The notes: a model not told the origin generated them from the sequence alone. DNA of 64,000 nt from Planobacterium oryzisoli (GCF_015354315.1 NZ_JADKYY010000001.1:1-64000); one strand, 5' to 3'. Shown: positions 8,236 to 17,153, counted from the first letter of the stretch. Numbers and translations are program-made.

Positions 8236-8251
8236 CACGAGATCAGATAGT

Positions 8252-9670
8252 ATGCAGTCAATAAGTATTTTTGAGATAATTAAAGTGGGCATAGGGCCGT
8301 CTTCTTCACATACCATGGGACCCTGGAATGCAGCCGAGATGTTTTTAGATAAAATAAGAAGGGAGAAAAGCCTGGAGGAGGTGGAAGAAGTACATGTGGT
8401 TTTTTACGGCTCACTTGCTAAGACCGGAGTAGGACATGGAACCGACATTGCAGGAATGCTAGGACTAAGTGGTGAGAATTTCAAAACTATAGACACCGCA
8501 CAGATAGATTCTAAAGTCGAACGGATTAAACAGAGTGGCTTTCTAATTCTCGGAGGTGAAAAGTCCATACCCTTCCGATACGGTGAACATCTGGTGCTGG
8601 ATAAAACCAAGTCCTTGCCCTTTCATCCTAACGGCATGATCTTCACTGCCACGTTTAATGACCACAGTAAATTAGTAGAGGAATACTATTCTGTAGGAGG
8701 TGGGTTTGTAGCCACACCTGAGGAGAATTCTATTGAGCAGGTCTGTACACGCACCCTGTATCCATGCCATAGCGGTGCCGATATCGAACGCTACACCAAG
8801 GCTCTGAATCTCTCGCGTGTATCTGATCTGGTTTTTCTCAATGAAGAAAGTTGGAGGAGCGAAAAGCAGACACGCGATGAAGCCTTGTATATCTGGCAAC
8901 AGATAAAAGAATGCGTCTATAAAGGGACACACCGCACCGGGATACTTCCGGGCGGTCTAAATGTAGTGCGCCGGGCCGCGGATCTTAATAAGAAACTACT
9001 GTGTGAGGGAAATTATTCGGGATTGGAAGAGTGGATGGAACTCCTTCTAAAGTGCGAGCATTCCTTTAATACCATAAATAAGTGGGTGTCCTGCTTTGCA
9101 CTGGCCGTGAATGAGGAAAATGCAAGCTTTGGAAGGATAATTACAGCACCTACCAACGGCGCCAGTGGTGTGATTCCTGCCGTTCTGATGTATTCGCAAA
9201 TCTTTACCCGTTTTCAGGGCGAGGATGCTATTATAAGATTTTTATTGGTGGCGGGTGAGATAGGAACACTATTTAAAAAGAACGCCACCATTTCTGCTGC
9301 TATGGGAGGATGCCAGGCAGAGGTGGGTGTGTCCTCGGCCATGGCCGCTGCCGGACTGACTGAAATTATGGGAGGATCGGTGGGCCAGGTCCTGATGGCA
9401 GCAGAGATAGCTATGGAACATCATCTTGGTCTTACCTGCGACCCTATAGGAGGGCTGGTACAGATTCCTTGTATTGAGCGCAACTCCATGGGCGCAATCA
9501 AGGCCATTACGGCGGCAAATATTGCCATAGAAAGTGATCCTTCGAAGGCGCGTGTGACCCTGGATGAAGTGACCCGATCTATGTGGGACACTGCCCAAAG
9601 CATGAGCGAGCGTTTCAAGGAAACCTCCGAGGGAGGTCTGGCCATTGCCGTAAATGTACCTGAATGCTAA
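8252..9670 (+). CDS. sdaA: Iron-sulfur L-serine ammonia-lyase (single chain)
   Basis: A 472-residue enzyme that deaminates L-serine to pyruvate with a [4Fe-4S] cluster. The N-terminal beta domain starts with SIFEIIKVGIGPSSSHTMGP; the C-terminal alpha domain has ITAPTNGASGVIPAVL. Three cluster cysteines are visible: Cys354 (GGCQAE), Cys396 (LTCDP) and Cys407 (IPCIE), spaced as in E. coli SdaA. The very last residue is Cys472 (NVPEC), matching the 'tail-in-mouth' C-terminal cysteine that fills the cluster's fourth site in type II enzymes. It has its own promoter, and its stop overlaps that of the convergent tyrA by three bases. Confidence 0.97.
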   Translation: MQSISIFEIIKVGIGPSSSHTMGPWNAAEMFLDKIRREKSLEEVEEVHVVFYGSLAKTGVGHGTDIAGMLGLSGENFKTIDTAQIDSKVERIKQSGFLILGGEKSIPFRYGEHLVLDKTKSLPFHPNGMIFTATFNDHSKLVEEYYSVGGGFVATPEENSIEQVCTRTLYPCHSGADIERYTKALNLSRVSDLVFLNEESWRSEKQTRDEALYIWQQIKECVYKGTHRTGILPGGLNVVRRAADLNKKLLCEGNYSGLEEWMELLLKCEHSFNTINKWVSCFALAVNEENASFGRIITAPTNGASGVIPAVLMYSQIFTRFQGEDAIIRFLLVAGEIGTLFKKNATISAAMGGCQAEVGVSSAMAAAGLTEIMGGSVGQVLMAAEIAMEHHLGLTCDPIGGLVQIPCIERNSMGAIKAITAANIAIESDPSKARVTLDEVTRSMWDTAQSMSERFKETSEGGLAIAVNVPEC

Positions 9671-10524
9671 CGCAAGGGTTTATGATCTAGTACAGCGCGT
9701 ATAGCATTAGCCTTCTCAATTAGCTCTTCAAGTGCGAGTTTATCGCATTTTTCAAGGGCACTTTGGAAAAGTTGGAGCTGATGGATGTGCTCTCCAAGAA
9801 CTTCCAGCACGTTGGTACGGTTCTGCATTAGAATGGGAACCCACATTGCGCCGTGGGACTTAGCCAGTCGCACGGTACTGGAAAAACCAGAACTTGCAAG
9901 CTGAAAAATCGTCTCTTCTTCCTGTTCTTTCTCCAGTACAGTATTGGCAAGTGCATAGGAGGTCACGTGCGAGATATGCGAGATGTATGCGGTATGGATA
10001 TCGTGTTCACGGCTGCCCATATAAAGCAAGTGCATCCCTAGTTCCTTAGTGAGCTCTTGGGTTAGAAGCAGTGCATCGTGCGCACTGTACTCTGCGTCGC
10101 AGATTACTCCCGCCCGTCCTTCAAAACTTTGCGTAGTGGCAAACTCCGGACCGCTGTTTTCTGTACCCCACATGGGGTGAAAAGCCACATACCGACGTCT
10201 GTTGGGATGCGTACGCACCACACTGCAAATCTTCTCCTTGGTGGAACCCACGTCGATCACTGTGTGCTTTTCGGTGCACAGATCCAATATTTTAGGCAAA
10301 AGGGTAAGGGAGGCATCAACCGGTACTGCCAAGATAATGAGCTCAGATTCTTCCACAGCCTCGGCAAGTTCTCTCTCCGCATCAATTAATCCCCTCTGAA
10401 ATGCCTGCTGAAGGTGCTTTGGGTTCTTATCTACTCCCAGTACGTGGGTGACTTTCCCTAGCTGCTTGAGTCTAAGAGAAAGAGATCCTCCGATGAGTCC
10501 TACTCCTATTAACGCGCATGTCAT
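9667..10524 (-). CDS. tyrA: Prephenate dehydrogenase
   Basis: A 285-residue NAD(P)-dependent enzyme of tyrosine synthesis converting prephenate to 4-hydroxyphenylpyruvate. The N-terminus MTCALIGVGLIGGSLSLRLK is a Rossmann GxGxxG fold, followed by LGVDKN, ILAVPVDA, VIDVGSTKE and the substrate-site AFHPMWGTENSGPE and HIHTAYISHISHV motifs of the PDH family. No chorismate mutase or ACT domain is fused. It directly abuts the upstream DUF4258-like gene (no gap) in an operon with ald. Confidence 0.95.
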   Translation of the reverse strand: MTCALIGVGLIGGSLSLRLKQLGKVTHVLGVDKNPKHLQQAFQRGLIDAERELAEAVEESELIILAVPVDASLTLLPKILDLCTEKHTVIDVGSTKEKICSVVRTHPNRRRYVAFHPMWGTENSGPEFATTQSFEGRAGVICDAEYSAHDALLLTQELTKELGMHLLYMGSREHDIHTAYISHISHVTSYALANTVLEKEQEEETIFQLASSGFSSTVRLAKSHGAMWVPILMQNRTNVLEVLGEHIHQLQLFQSALEKCDKLALEELIEKANAIRAVLDHKPLR

Positions 10525-10896
10525 CTACCGTACCGATTTTATGCTTTTAAAAACGGCCTCTTCCTTACACTTTATATAGGTAATCTCCAGGCGTGGATTC
10601 TCTTCTGGATACTGCAGTAGATAGCTGGGACAAGGTTTTTTCTGTGCCTGGCTACGGGTAAAATCAATGGCTCCCTTCGTTAGGATGCTGTCGCGTAGGA
10701 ATTCCTCAGAGAGCTTTAAATTCTTCAGACTTGCAGAAAACGTGGGTTCGTATACAAATTCCTTGCTGAGGGTTTCGGCAATGACCCTGCTGTTGGGAAG
10801 ATATCCCGAGCAGCTGGCTCCTTTTTTATTGAGTATGAAGGCCACTAAAAGGAGGCCGGGAATAAGTCCTAAAAGAAAAAACTTGAGCTTGCGCAT
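10525..10896 (-). CDS. DUF4258-like membrane-anchored protein
   Basis: A 123-residue protein with one N-terminal membrane helix (FFLLGLIPGLLLVAFIL, about residues 6-22) and a predicted periplasmic part containing CSGYLPNSRVI, then GAIDFTRSQ and LEITYIKC. The layout (helix, Cys, Tyr-x-Pro-Asn-x-Arg-Val) resembles a flavobacterial group annotated as DUF4258; this assignment is from memory. Its stop is immediately followed by the tyrA ATG, and ald lies 34 bases upstream, so it is probably co-transcribed with both. Function unknown. Confidence 0.75.
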   Translation of the reverse strand: MRKLKFFLLGLIPGLLLVAFILNKKGASCSGYLPNSRVIAETLSKEFVYEPTFSASLKNLKLSEEFLRDSILTKGAIDFTRSQAQKKPCPSYLLQYPEENPRLEITYIKCKEEAVFKSIKSVR

Positions 10897-10930
10897 AGAA
10901 TAGAAAATCTAAAAGTAGGGTAACAGTGCG

Positions 10931-12121
10931 TTAGAAAATAAGAAGATTGATATCGTGGTAGGTTAAGTTAAAGCGCTCGCAAATACTTTTTTTAGTATGA
11001 CGTCCCTTATACATGTAGAGGGAATCCTTCATCTGATTGGTATGCACCAGCATGTTTTCAAATCCTCCCTCCTGATCGTAATTTAAAAGATAGGAAAGGA
11101 AGAAGTTGGAAATAGCTTTGGTGGTAGTCCTAGGGATTCTTGAAGTCAGGTTAGGCAGGCCGCAGTGGATGACTTCATGCTTGATGAAATACGGCTGCTC
11201 CATAGTGGTGAGTTCCGAAGTCTCCGAAACCTTTCCGTGGTCGATGGTAATGTCTATGATTACACTGCCTTTTTTCATTTTGACCACCATTTCCTCAGTG
11301 ATAACTGGCTGTTGGTTCATACGTGCCAAGGCACCGATGACCACATCGGCTCTGCGAAGACTTTTTGCAAGCTCTTTAGGATCAATAATGGAAGTGGGTA
11401 CTCTTCCATCTACCAACGTATGGAGTCTTCTTAGTTTAGAGAGTGAGTTGTCAAAGACCTTGACCGTGGCGCCCAGTCCTATGGCCGCCTTGGCTGCAAA
11501 TTCACCCACGATTCCTGCTCCGATGATTACTACTTCGGTGGGCCGCACACCGGTAATCCCTCCAAGCATAAGACCGTTGGAGAGGGAAAGTAGCTCGCTA
11601 CTGTACAGTACCGATGCGGTGCCGGCAATTTCCCCAATGAGACGCACAAGAGCGCGCTGGTGGTAGTCGTCGGTGATGAACTCAAATGCAATGGCATTGA
11701 CTTTTTTCTCCGCAAGCTTCATGAAATACGCCGTGTCCCGTAAATTGATCTGGAGAGCAGAAATAAGGTAGGTGCATGGCCGGAGCATATTGATTTCTTC
11801 CAAAGTAGGAGGATTGATCTTCATTACCAAATCTTGGGAAAAAGCCTCCGATGGAGAATCTACAATAATAGCCCCTGCCTCGCTGTACTGCTGGTCGGTA
11901 AAAAATGAACCTAAACCCGCACCGGCTTCGATTCGTATTTCGTGCCCGTGCTGGGAGAGCACCTGGACCGCATCGGGAGTGATGCACGTGCGCCTTTCAT
12001 TCAGACAGGTTTCTTTGGGTATACCAATACTGAATTTGGGATTTTTTTTGATGACTTCCAGCTTCTCTTCTTTAGGCAATAATTCCTGTTCGCTGAATGG
12101 TGTGAAAATGTTTCCGCTCAT
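10931..12121 (-). CDS. ald: Alanine dehydrogenase family protein
   Basis: A 396-residue member of the alanine dehydrogenase/pyridine nucleotide transhydrogenase family, which interconverts alanine and pyruvate with NAD. N-terminal domain: SIGIPKETCLNERRTCITPDAV; NAD domain: VVIIGAGIVGEFAAKAAIGLGATVKVFD; later VIGALARMNQQPVIT and IDITIDHGKVSET. The start is set to ATG 12121 (MSGNIFTPF); a longer frame from TTG 12151 would begin inside the -7 box. Compared with classical Ald there is an N-terminal extension of about 35 residues and a C-terminal extension ending YHDINLLIF, as in flavobacterial homologues. First gene of the ald - DUF4258-like - tyrA operon. Confidence 0.9.
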   Translation of the reverse strand: MSGNIFTPFSEQELLPKEEKLEVIKKNPKFSIGIPKETCLNERRTCITPDAVQVLSQHGHEIRIEAGAGLGSFFTDQQYSEAGAIIVDSPSEAFSQDLVMKINPPTLEEINMLRPCTYLISALQINLRDTAYFMKLAEKKVNAIAFEFITDDYHQRALVRLIGEIAGTASVLYSSELLSLSNGLMLGGITGVRPTEVVIIGAGIVGEFAAKAAIGLGATVKVFDNSLSKLRRLHTLVDGRVPTSIIDPKELAKSLRRADVVIGALARMNQQPVITEEMVVKMKKGSVIIDITIDHGKVSETSELTTMEQPYFIKHEVIHCGLPNLTSRIPRTTTKAISNFFLSYLLNYDQEGGFENMLVHTNQMKDSLYMYKGRHTKKSICERFNLTYHDINLLIF

Positions 12122-12148
12122 AGCCGGGCACTGTAATGGATTAGAGTG

Positions 12149-12156
12149 CAAAGATA
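12149..12156 (-). promoter_or_regulatory. -7 box (TATCTTTG) for ald
   Basis: CAAAGATA on the top strand is TATCTTTG on the gene strand, 27 bases before the ATG at 12121. Confidence 0.7.
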
Positions 12157-12180
12157 CAATATTCCCTCAAGGAAGGTGCC

Positions 12181-12588
12181 TTAGTTGAAAGTTACACTGC
12201 GTACATCGTCTTGGACGCTGATTACCATGTGGTGGTGGGGATAATGCTGGAGTTCTTCCTCATAGATTTCCGGCCATTCGATAATGCATAGGTATGCGTC
12301 TCCAAAGTATTCTTCCAGTCCTATATCCATTACCTCTTGCATAGATTTAAGCCGGTAGAGGTCAAAATGAAAAACCTTTCCAAGAGGAGTGTGGTACTGG
12401 TTAACTAAGGCATAGGTAGGGGAAGAGACCTCATCAGAACTTCCCAGTGCGCGCAGCAGTGATTGCGTAAAAGTGGTTTTTCCTGCACCCAGGTTCCCTT
12501 TGAGTAATAGTAGAGGATGGGTTAGCTCAACGGCTACTTTCTTAGCAAAATCTTCCCAGTCCTTTAGCGAATATAGTACGGTTGTCAT
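12181..12588 (-). CDS. tsaE: tRNA threonylcarbamoyladenosine biosynthesis ATPase TsaE
   Basis: A 135-residue P-loop ATPase that works with TsaB, TsaD and TsaC to make t6A37 on tRNAs reading ANN codons. Walker A is GNLGAGKTT (about residues 31-39), followed by SPTYALVNQYH and FHFDLYRL, and CIIEWPE as the Walker-B-like strand; all are typical for TsaE. Length is normal. It lies 14 bases downstream of the asparaginase gene and is probably co-transcribed with it. Confidence 0.95.
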   Translation of the reverse strand: MTTVLYSLKDWEDFAKKVAVELTHPLLLLKGNLGAGKTTFTQSLLRALGSSDEVSSPTYALVNQYHTPLGKVFHFDLYRLKSMQEVMDIGLEEYFGDAYLCIIEWPEIYEEELQHYPHHHMVISVQDDVRSVTFN

Positions 12589-12602
12589 GAATTGTCTTAC
12601 GG

Positions 12603-13598
12603 TTATTTGTATATAAAAGTGTAAATCGTACCCGACTCCGTGATATACCCTCGATACATTCCTGCCGTATTGAACGGTAGGGCCACATTTCCTTTGGAAT
12701 CCAGCGCTATTAAGCCTCCGTCTCCTCCTAGGGATGCAATATGTTCAATAGTCTGTGATGCTGCACTTGCTACATCCAGGCCCTTATACTCCATTAAGGC
12801 GGCCAGGCTTCGTGCTGCAGTGGTACGTATAAAAAATTCTCCCCAACCCGTGGCAGATACTCCTACCATATGGTTTGCGTAGGTTCCTGCTCCTATGATC
12901 GGTGCATCACCAATTCGGTTCCAACGCTTATTGGTCATCCCGCCGGTAGAGGTTCCCGCAGCCAGGTGCCCTTTTTGGTCCAGAGCTACGGCACCCACTG
13001 TCCCAAACTTGTAGTCGTGTAATGCCTGCGCCTTTATACTGTTACTTGCGGAAGGGTCTTTTTTCTCGGATTGTCTGGCTTTTTCCAGCCCTTTCCAGCG
13101 CTCCTTGGTGTAGAAATAACTCGGGTCCACAATCTCGAGTCCTACGGACCTGGAAAACTCCTCTGCACCTTTCCCGGAGAGCATTACATGTGGGGAGTGC
13201 TCCATCACAGCAATCGCTGCGTTAATGGGGTTTTTAACTGTCTGTATGCCACTTACTGCGCCTGCTTTAAGAGAGTGTCCCAGCATGATGGCCGCATCCA
13301 TTTCGTTTTTACCTTCGTGGGTGAATACGGCGCCTTTTCCTGCGTTAAACAAGGGAGAATCTTCCAGTACCATTATGGCTTTTGACACAGCCTGCTGGGC
13401 ATCTTCACCATTTTGGATTGCGGTAAATCCCGCCTTTAAGGCCTGTGAGAGGGCTTGGTGGTAAAGTCTTTCTTTTTCTTCTGATAGCTGGCTTTTAAGG
13501 ATGGTCCCGGCGCCTCCATGAATGACCAGCACGTATTTTTCCTGCCCTGTGAGCAGTCCTGCCCACAAAAGGACAAGAAATACTATGGATTTGTACAT
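12603..13598 (-). CDS. Secreted isoaspartyl peptidase/L-asparaginase (Ntn hydrolase)
   Basis: A 331-residue plant-type asparaginase precursor. A signal peptide (MYKSIVFLVLLWAGLLTGQ) directs it to the periplasm or exterior. The body contains VIHGGAGTI, LEDSPLFNAGKGAVFTHEG and MDAAIMLG; the autocleavage/nucleophile site is Gly-Thr200 in KFGTVGAVALD, then GTSTGGMTNKRWNRIGDAPIIGAGTYA. Thr200 becomes the N-terminal nucleophile after self-processing. It cleaves beta-aspartyl (isoaspartyl) dipeptides or asparagine. Upstream of tsaE with its own promoter. Confidence 0.93.
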   Translation of the reverse strand: MYKSIVFLVLLWAGLLTGQEKYVLVIHGGAGTILKSQLSEEKERLYHQALSQALKAGFTAIQNGEDAQQAVSKAIMVLEDSPLFNAGKGAVFTHEGKNEMDAAIMLGHSLKAGAVSGIQTVKNPINAAIAVMEHSPHVMLSGKGAEEFSRSVGLEIVDPSYFYTKERWKGLEKARQSEKKDPSASNSIKAQALHDYKFGTVGAVALDQKGHLAAGTSTGGMTNKRWNRIGDAPIIGAGTYANHMVGVSATGWGEFFIRTTAARSLAALMEYKGLDVASAASQTIEHIASLGGDGGLIALDSKGNVALPFNTAGMYRGYITESGTIYTFIYK

Positions 13599-13614
13599 GC
13601 GAATAGATTTGATT

Positions 13615-13622
13615 CAAATGTA
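13615..13622 (-). promoter_or_regulatory. -7 box (TACATTTG) for the asparaginase gene
   Basis: Top strand CAAATGTA; exact TAnnTTTG on the gene strand, 16 bases before the ATG at 13598. Confidence 0.6.
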
Positions 13623-13646
13623 CTAAAAAAGACATTTAATGATTGG

Positions 13647-14333
13647 TTAGGATCCCGAATTTTCCTCTCGGTCCTTCACCTTTCCAAATACGAGCTTTAA
13701 GATCACTGGAAGGGTAGTTACCAAAACTAGTACAAGGACGATAGATCCTAAATGGGCCTTGAGATCGATTCCAAATTCTACTATAAAGAGTCGGTCCAAG
13801 TAATGTCCTGCAAAGACAAGGGTATAGGACCAGAGAAATGCCGAGAAGATATTATCGAACAAAAACCTTTTTTTGTCCATCTTGACGATTCCTGCTACAA
13901 TGGGAACAAACGTGCGAACAATAGGAAGGAAGCGGGCCATGATGATGGCCAAACTGCCGTGCTTTTCAAAAAAGTCATGTGCCTGAAAAAGATACTTTTT
14001 TTTAAAGAAAAACGAATCTTCTCGTTTATAGAATGCGGGTCCGGTTTTATACCCGAACCAGTAACCTACCTCGTTGCCTAGAATGGCGCACAGTGCTATA
14101 CAGGTGGAAAGTATCGTAGTATCGAGAAATCCACTCCCCGTAGACCCGAAGGTCGCCGAGATAAGTTCCACGGAATAAATTCCCGAAATAAACAACAGGC
14201 TGTCTCCTGGTAGGAAAAAACCTACAAAAAGCCCGGTCTCTGCAAAAATGATGAACATTACCAGCCAAAATCCGCCAAGCTTGATGTAAAATTCAGGATT
14301 AATCAGATCTTTCCAACTCTCAAAATGTTCCAT
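13647..14333 (-). CDS. DedA family inner-membrane protein
   Basis: A 228-residue polytopic protein of the DedA/VTT family, linked in other bacteria to membrane lipid (undecaprenyl phosphate or phospholipid) translocation. Motifs: FAETGLFVGFFLPGDSLLFISG near the N-terminus, GNEVGYWFGYKTG, and the characteristic MARFLPIVRTFVPIVAGIVKMDKKRF, followed by two C-terminal helices. No fused domains. It is preceded by a -7 box and is transcribed alone. Confidence 0.93.
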   Translation of the reverse strand: MEHFESWKDLINPEFYIKLGGFWLVMFIIFAETGLFVGFFLPGDSLLFISGIYSVELISATFGSTGSGFLDTTILSTCIALCAILGNEVGYWFGYKTGPAFYKREDSFFFKKKYLFQAHDFFEKHGSLAIIMARFLPIVRTFVPIVAGIVKMDKKRFLFDNIFSAFLWSYTLVFAGHYLDRLFIVEFGIDLKAHLGSIVLVLVLVTTLPVILKLVFGKVKDREENSGS

Positions 14334-14351
14334 GCAGTAATCGAATATCTA

Positions 14352-14385
14352 CAAAAATAGCGGAAAAAGCGCTTTGCTAAAACAA
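14352..14385 (-). promoter_or_regulatory. Promoter of the DedA gene
   Basis: On the gene strand TATTTTTG (14359-14352) with TTG at 14385-14383, 23 bases apart; the ATG is at 14333. The rest of the 207-base gap to prfB shows no frame or structured RNA I can support. Confidence 0.6.
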
Positions 14386-14540
14386 ATTAAGATTTTTTAA
14401 CAACACGAATATTAAAGTGGAAAGCCTCATGCGCATTTCAGCATTCCGCCTGTCCTTTTTCCAGCTTGTGCAGGAAACTGAGTGAACCCGCACGCTAAAG
14501 AAATTGTAAAGAGGTATATGAAACGGTACCACTACGGCTT

Positions 14541-15653
14541 TTAAAGTTCCATTGAATCGCTCTGAGCCCCTGATCCATCGGCCATTAAGAAAGCTTTCAG
14601 GAAAGGCGTGAGCCCTCCGTTCATCACACTTTCTACATCTGAAGTCTCATACCCGCTCCTAACATCCTTGACTAATTTGTAGGGGTGCATGACGTAATTC
14701 CGTATCTGGCTTCCCCATTCAATCTTCATCTTATTAGCCTCGATTTCATTACGCGCCTGCATACGCTGTTCGAGTTCAATTTCGTAAAGACGTGATTTGA
14801 GGAGCTGGAGCGCCTTCTCCTTGTTTTGAAGCTGCGAGCGGCTCTCTGAATTTTCAATGATGATTCCGGTCGGGGCATGCCGAAGACGAACGGCCGTTTC
14901 CACTTTATTGACATTTTGACCTCCAGCACCTGAGGAGCGCATCGTCTCGAAGGAAATGTCGGCAGGGTTGATCTGAATGTCGATCGTATCGTCAACTAAC
15001 GGATATACGTATACCGAGACAAAAGACGTATGGCGTTTGGCATTGGAATCAAAAGGAGAAATACGAACTAGCCTGTGCACTCCGTTTTCTCCACGCAGGT
15101 ACCCAAAAGCAAATTCGCCTTCAATTTCGAGTGTCACCGTCTTGACTCCTGCCACATCGCCCGCTTGGTAATTGAGTTCCTTGATTCGATAGCCCTGTTT
15201 TTCTGCCCACATGCTGTACATGCGCATAAGCATCGAGGCCCAGTCGCAGCTTTCTGTTCCTCCAGCACCTGCAGTTATCTGCAGTACTGCGGATAGTTCG
15301 TCTCCTTCGTTAGATAGCATGTTTTTAAATTCCAAGTCCTCAATCTTCTCCACGAGCCTTGGATATTCCTGTTCGAGTTCCTCAGCACTTTGGGGGTCTT
15401 CTTTTGAAAATTCCAGTAGGACTTCCAAGTCTTCTTGCATGGTGGAGAGAGTCTCGTACTGCTCTACCCACTTTTTCTTGCTTCGAAGGTTCTTTAGAAA
15501 GGCCTCGGCTTCCTTGGGGTGGTCCCAAAAGGTAGGATCAGCCGTTTTCTCTTCTTCGTTAGATATCTCAATTCGCTTCTTCTCTATTTGGAGGTAACGG
15601 TATAAATCATCGATACGCGCCTTGGAATCACGCATTTGGTCGGTACTAATCAA
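14541..15653 (-). CDS. prfB: Peptide chain release factor 2, no programmed frameshift (TTG start)
   Basis: A 370-residue class I release factor that ends translation at UGA and UAA. The stop-codon tripeptide Ser-Pro-Phe ([15 protein letters not shown]) marks RF2 rather than RF1, and the catalytic GGQ is in [13 protein letters not shown]. In most bacteria prfB carries an in-frame UGA at the Leu-Asp junction near codon 25; here that site reads Tyr-Leu-Gln (CTC CAA), so the frame is continuous and frameshift autoregulation is absent. The start is placed at TTG 15653 because the N-terminus MISTDQ then aligns with related RF2s; the first ATG is at 15635. The -7 box at 15670-15677 is compatible with either. 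Confidence 0.95.
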   Translation of the reverse strand: MISTDQMRDSKARIDDLYRYLQIEKKRIEISNEEEKTADPTFWDHPKEAEAFLKNLRSKKKWVEQYETLSTMQEDLEVLLEFSKEDPQSAEELEQEYPRLVEKIEDLEFKNMLSNEGDELSAVLQITAGAGGTESCDWASMLMRMYSMWAEKQGYRIKELNYQAGDVAGVKTVTLEIEGEFAFGYLRGENGVHRLVRISPFDSNAKRHTSFVSVYVYPLVDDTIDIQINPADISFETMRSSGAGGQNVNKVETAVRLRHAPTGIIIENSESRSQLQNKEKALQLLKSRLYEIELEQRMQARNEIEANKMKIEWGSQIRNYVMHPYKLVKDVRSGYETSDVESVMNGGLTPFLKAFLMADGSGAQSDSMEL

Positions 15654-15669
15654 TGGTCGGGTATTTTTG

Positions 15670-15677
15670 CAAATATA
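15670..15677 (-). promoter_or_regulatory. -7 box (TATATTTG) for prfB
   Basis: Top strand CAAATATA; exact match on the gene strand, 16 bases before the TTG start. Confidence 0.65.
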
Positions 15678-15707
15678 CTATTTTTTAGGCTCGAGGATAG
15701 CAGAGAC

Positions 15708-17048
15708 TCAAGGGGTGGGAGGCATCTTATGGTGGTCAAACCCAATCTTTCTGCGAGGCGCTTCTTTTACACGGTAGGTATCAAGTTCCTTTTTAAGCGC
15801 TTCAATTCGGCGTGCAAACACATCGTAATCGCTTGCAGATACTTCCCGAATAAACTGCTGGACGGAAGAGAGATATTCGTCGGTAAGTTTGGTAGCTGCC
15901 TGGCGCAGGCTGTAGTCGAGCATAGTGGAGTCAATTCGAAGTTGGTTGCTCTTGTGGCGAAGGTACTGCGTGCGGAGCCGTTTTTTAAGGCTTTGTGTAA
16001 AATCAATGACCATCGTGTTGCTAAAGAGCCGCATCTGCGCTGCATAGTTCTGCCAGAAAGGTTTTTTGTCTGCACCATTGAATTTCAGTATTTCCATCAA
16101 GGCCGAGTCCTGCTCCAGGTTTAGTGTCATATAGCGAAGAATCATCTGTGCACGTTCGTCGGCATTGGGCGGGAATACCGGTATTCGGACATCCATGCGT
16201 CCCGGTGCAAAGACCTCATTGTCCATACCCTCCAACTGATCTGCCGAGACGATCATTAATAGATTCTCATTAACAAAATGGTGAATGCTGTGCAGAATCA
16301 TGTCCTTGGTGTGGGCATATTGGGAGTCCACACCCGATTCTGCGGCAATTTGATCAAAGTTCTCCAGGAACAGCACAACCTTATTGCCTTTCATCATGCT
16401 GCTGAGATAGTCATTAAAATTAGTTTTATGCCCGTCCACAAAGGATGTGCCTAGGTAGGATTGTTTCACTTCCTTGAATTGGTACCCAATAATCTGCGCG
16501 ATCTTTCGTGCCCAGAAAATACGTCCCGATCCTTTTGGACCGTAGAGAATGATCCCTGCCGGCTTATTGATGCCCCAATCGTAAGCCTGCTGAGGATCGA
16601 TGAAAGGATTAAGCATTTCTGTGATGTAGAAAAACAAATCCCGGTAGCCTATAAAATCCCGGCGCGCCAAAGGCGTCTTTCTTCCGAAATAATCGTATAC
16701 AAATCGGTAATTGCCTCCCAGTTCGTGGTCAATCCCGTAACTGGATACTGAAGAACGGTACATGCCGCTCTCATAGAGGTTGGGAAGTTTACGTTTTATC
16801 ACCTGCTCCACCTTATCCACCGGTTGGTTGATTTCCTGGGCTATCTGGTCGGAGGTTTTCTCTTTACTTAAGTCCTTTTCGTAGTTGCGCAGAAATTTTT
16901 GATTCTCCCTGGCAAACTTGAGAAAATCTGGCTTGACGGTTAGGTCTGGGTGCAAGCATTCGGAAAGTTCCAAATCAAAGTCTTCGATAAACTGTTTTAT
17001 GCTTTCGGTACTAACCTCAAGCTCTTGGGCAAGTTCAGTGATTTTCAT
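15708..17048 (-). CDS. AAA-ATPase-like protein with IF2-N-like head and degenerate Walker motifs
   Basis: A 446-residue cytoplasmic protein. Residues 1-35 (MKITELAQELEVSTESIKQF) resemble the IF2 N-terminal helix-turn fold (ELAxELxVS); residues 60-90 may hold a second copy (SDQIAQEINQPVDKVEQVI). An AAA-type core follows: GPKGSGRI at 170-177 in the Walker A position, VVLFLENFD at 224-232 in the Walker B position, and FAPGRMDVRIPVFPPN as sensor/arginine-finger region. The Walker A Lys-Thr and the Walker B Asp-Glu are replaced (Arg-Ile; Glu-Asn), so ATP hydrolysis is doubtful. The start is ATG 17048; the longer TTG frame adds nine residues with no homology. Related proteins exist in Flavobacteriia; function unknown. 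Confidence 0.82.
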   Translation of the reverse strand: MKITELAQELEVSTESIKQFIEDFDLELSECLHPDLTVKPDFLKFARENQKFLRNYEKDLSKEKTSDQIAQEINQPVDKVEQVIKRKLPNLYESGMYRSSVSSYGIDHELGGNYRFVYDYFGRKTPLARRDFIGYRDLFFYITEMLNPFIDPQQAYDWGINKPAGIILYGPKGSGRIFWARKIAQIIGYQFKEVKQSYLGTSFVDGHKTNFNDYLSSMMKGNKVVLFLENFDQIAAESGVDSQYAHTKDMILHSIHHFVNENLLMIVSADQLEGMDNEVFAPGRMDVRIPVFPPNADERAQMILRYMTLNLEQDSALMEILKFNGADKKPFWQNYAAQMRLFSNTMVIDFTQSLKKRLRTQYLRHKSNQLRIDSTMLDYSLRQAATKLTDEYLSSVQQFIREVSASDYDVFARRIEALKKELDTYRVKEAPRRKIGFDHHKMPPTP

Positions 17049-17153
17049 TGGAAGGAAGATACAAAAATGATGCAAAATGAGTGAATGCGGTCGGCGCTAG
17101 GGATTTGGAGATGGTTTTAAAGGAAAATATTCGCTAAATCCTGAATGAATTTC

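Noticed and set aside
14334-14540. Possible small RNA or short gene in the largest gap
   Set aside because: Only an 18-codon frame and the DedA promoter are visible; no stable hairpin with T-run or tRNA-like structure was found.
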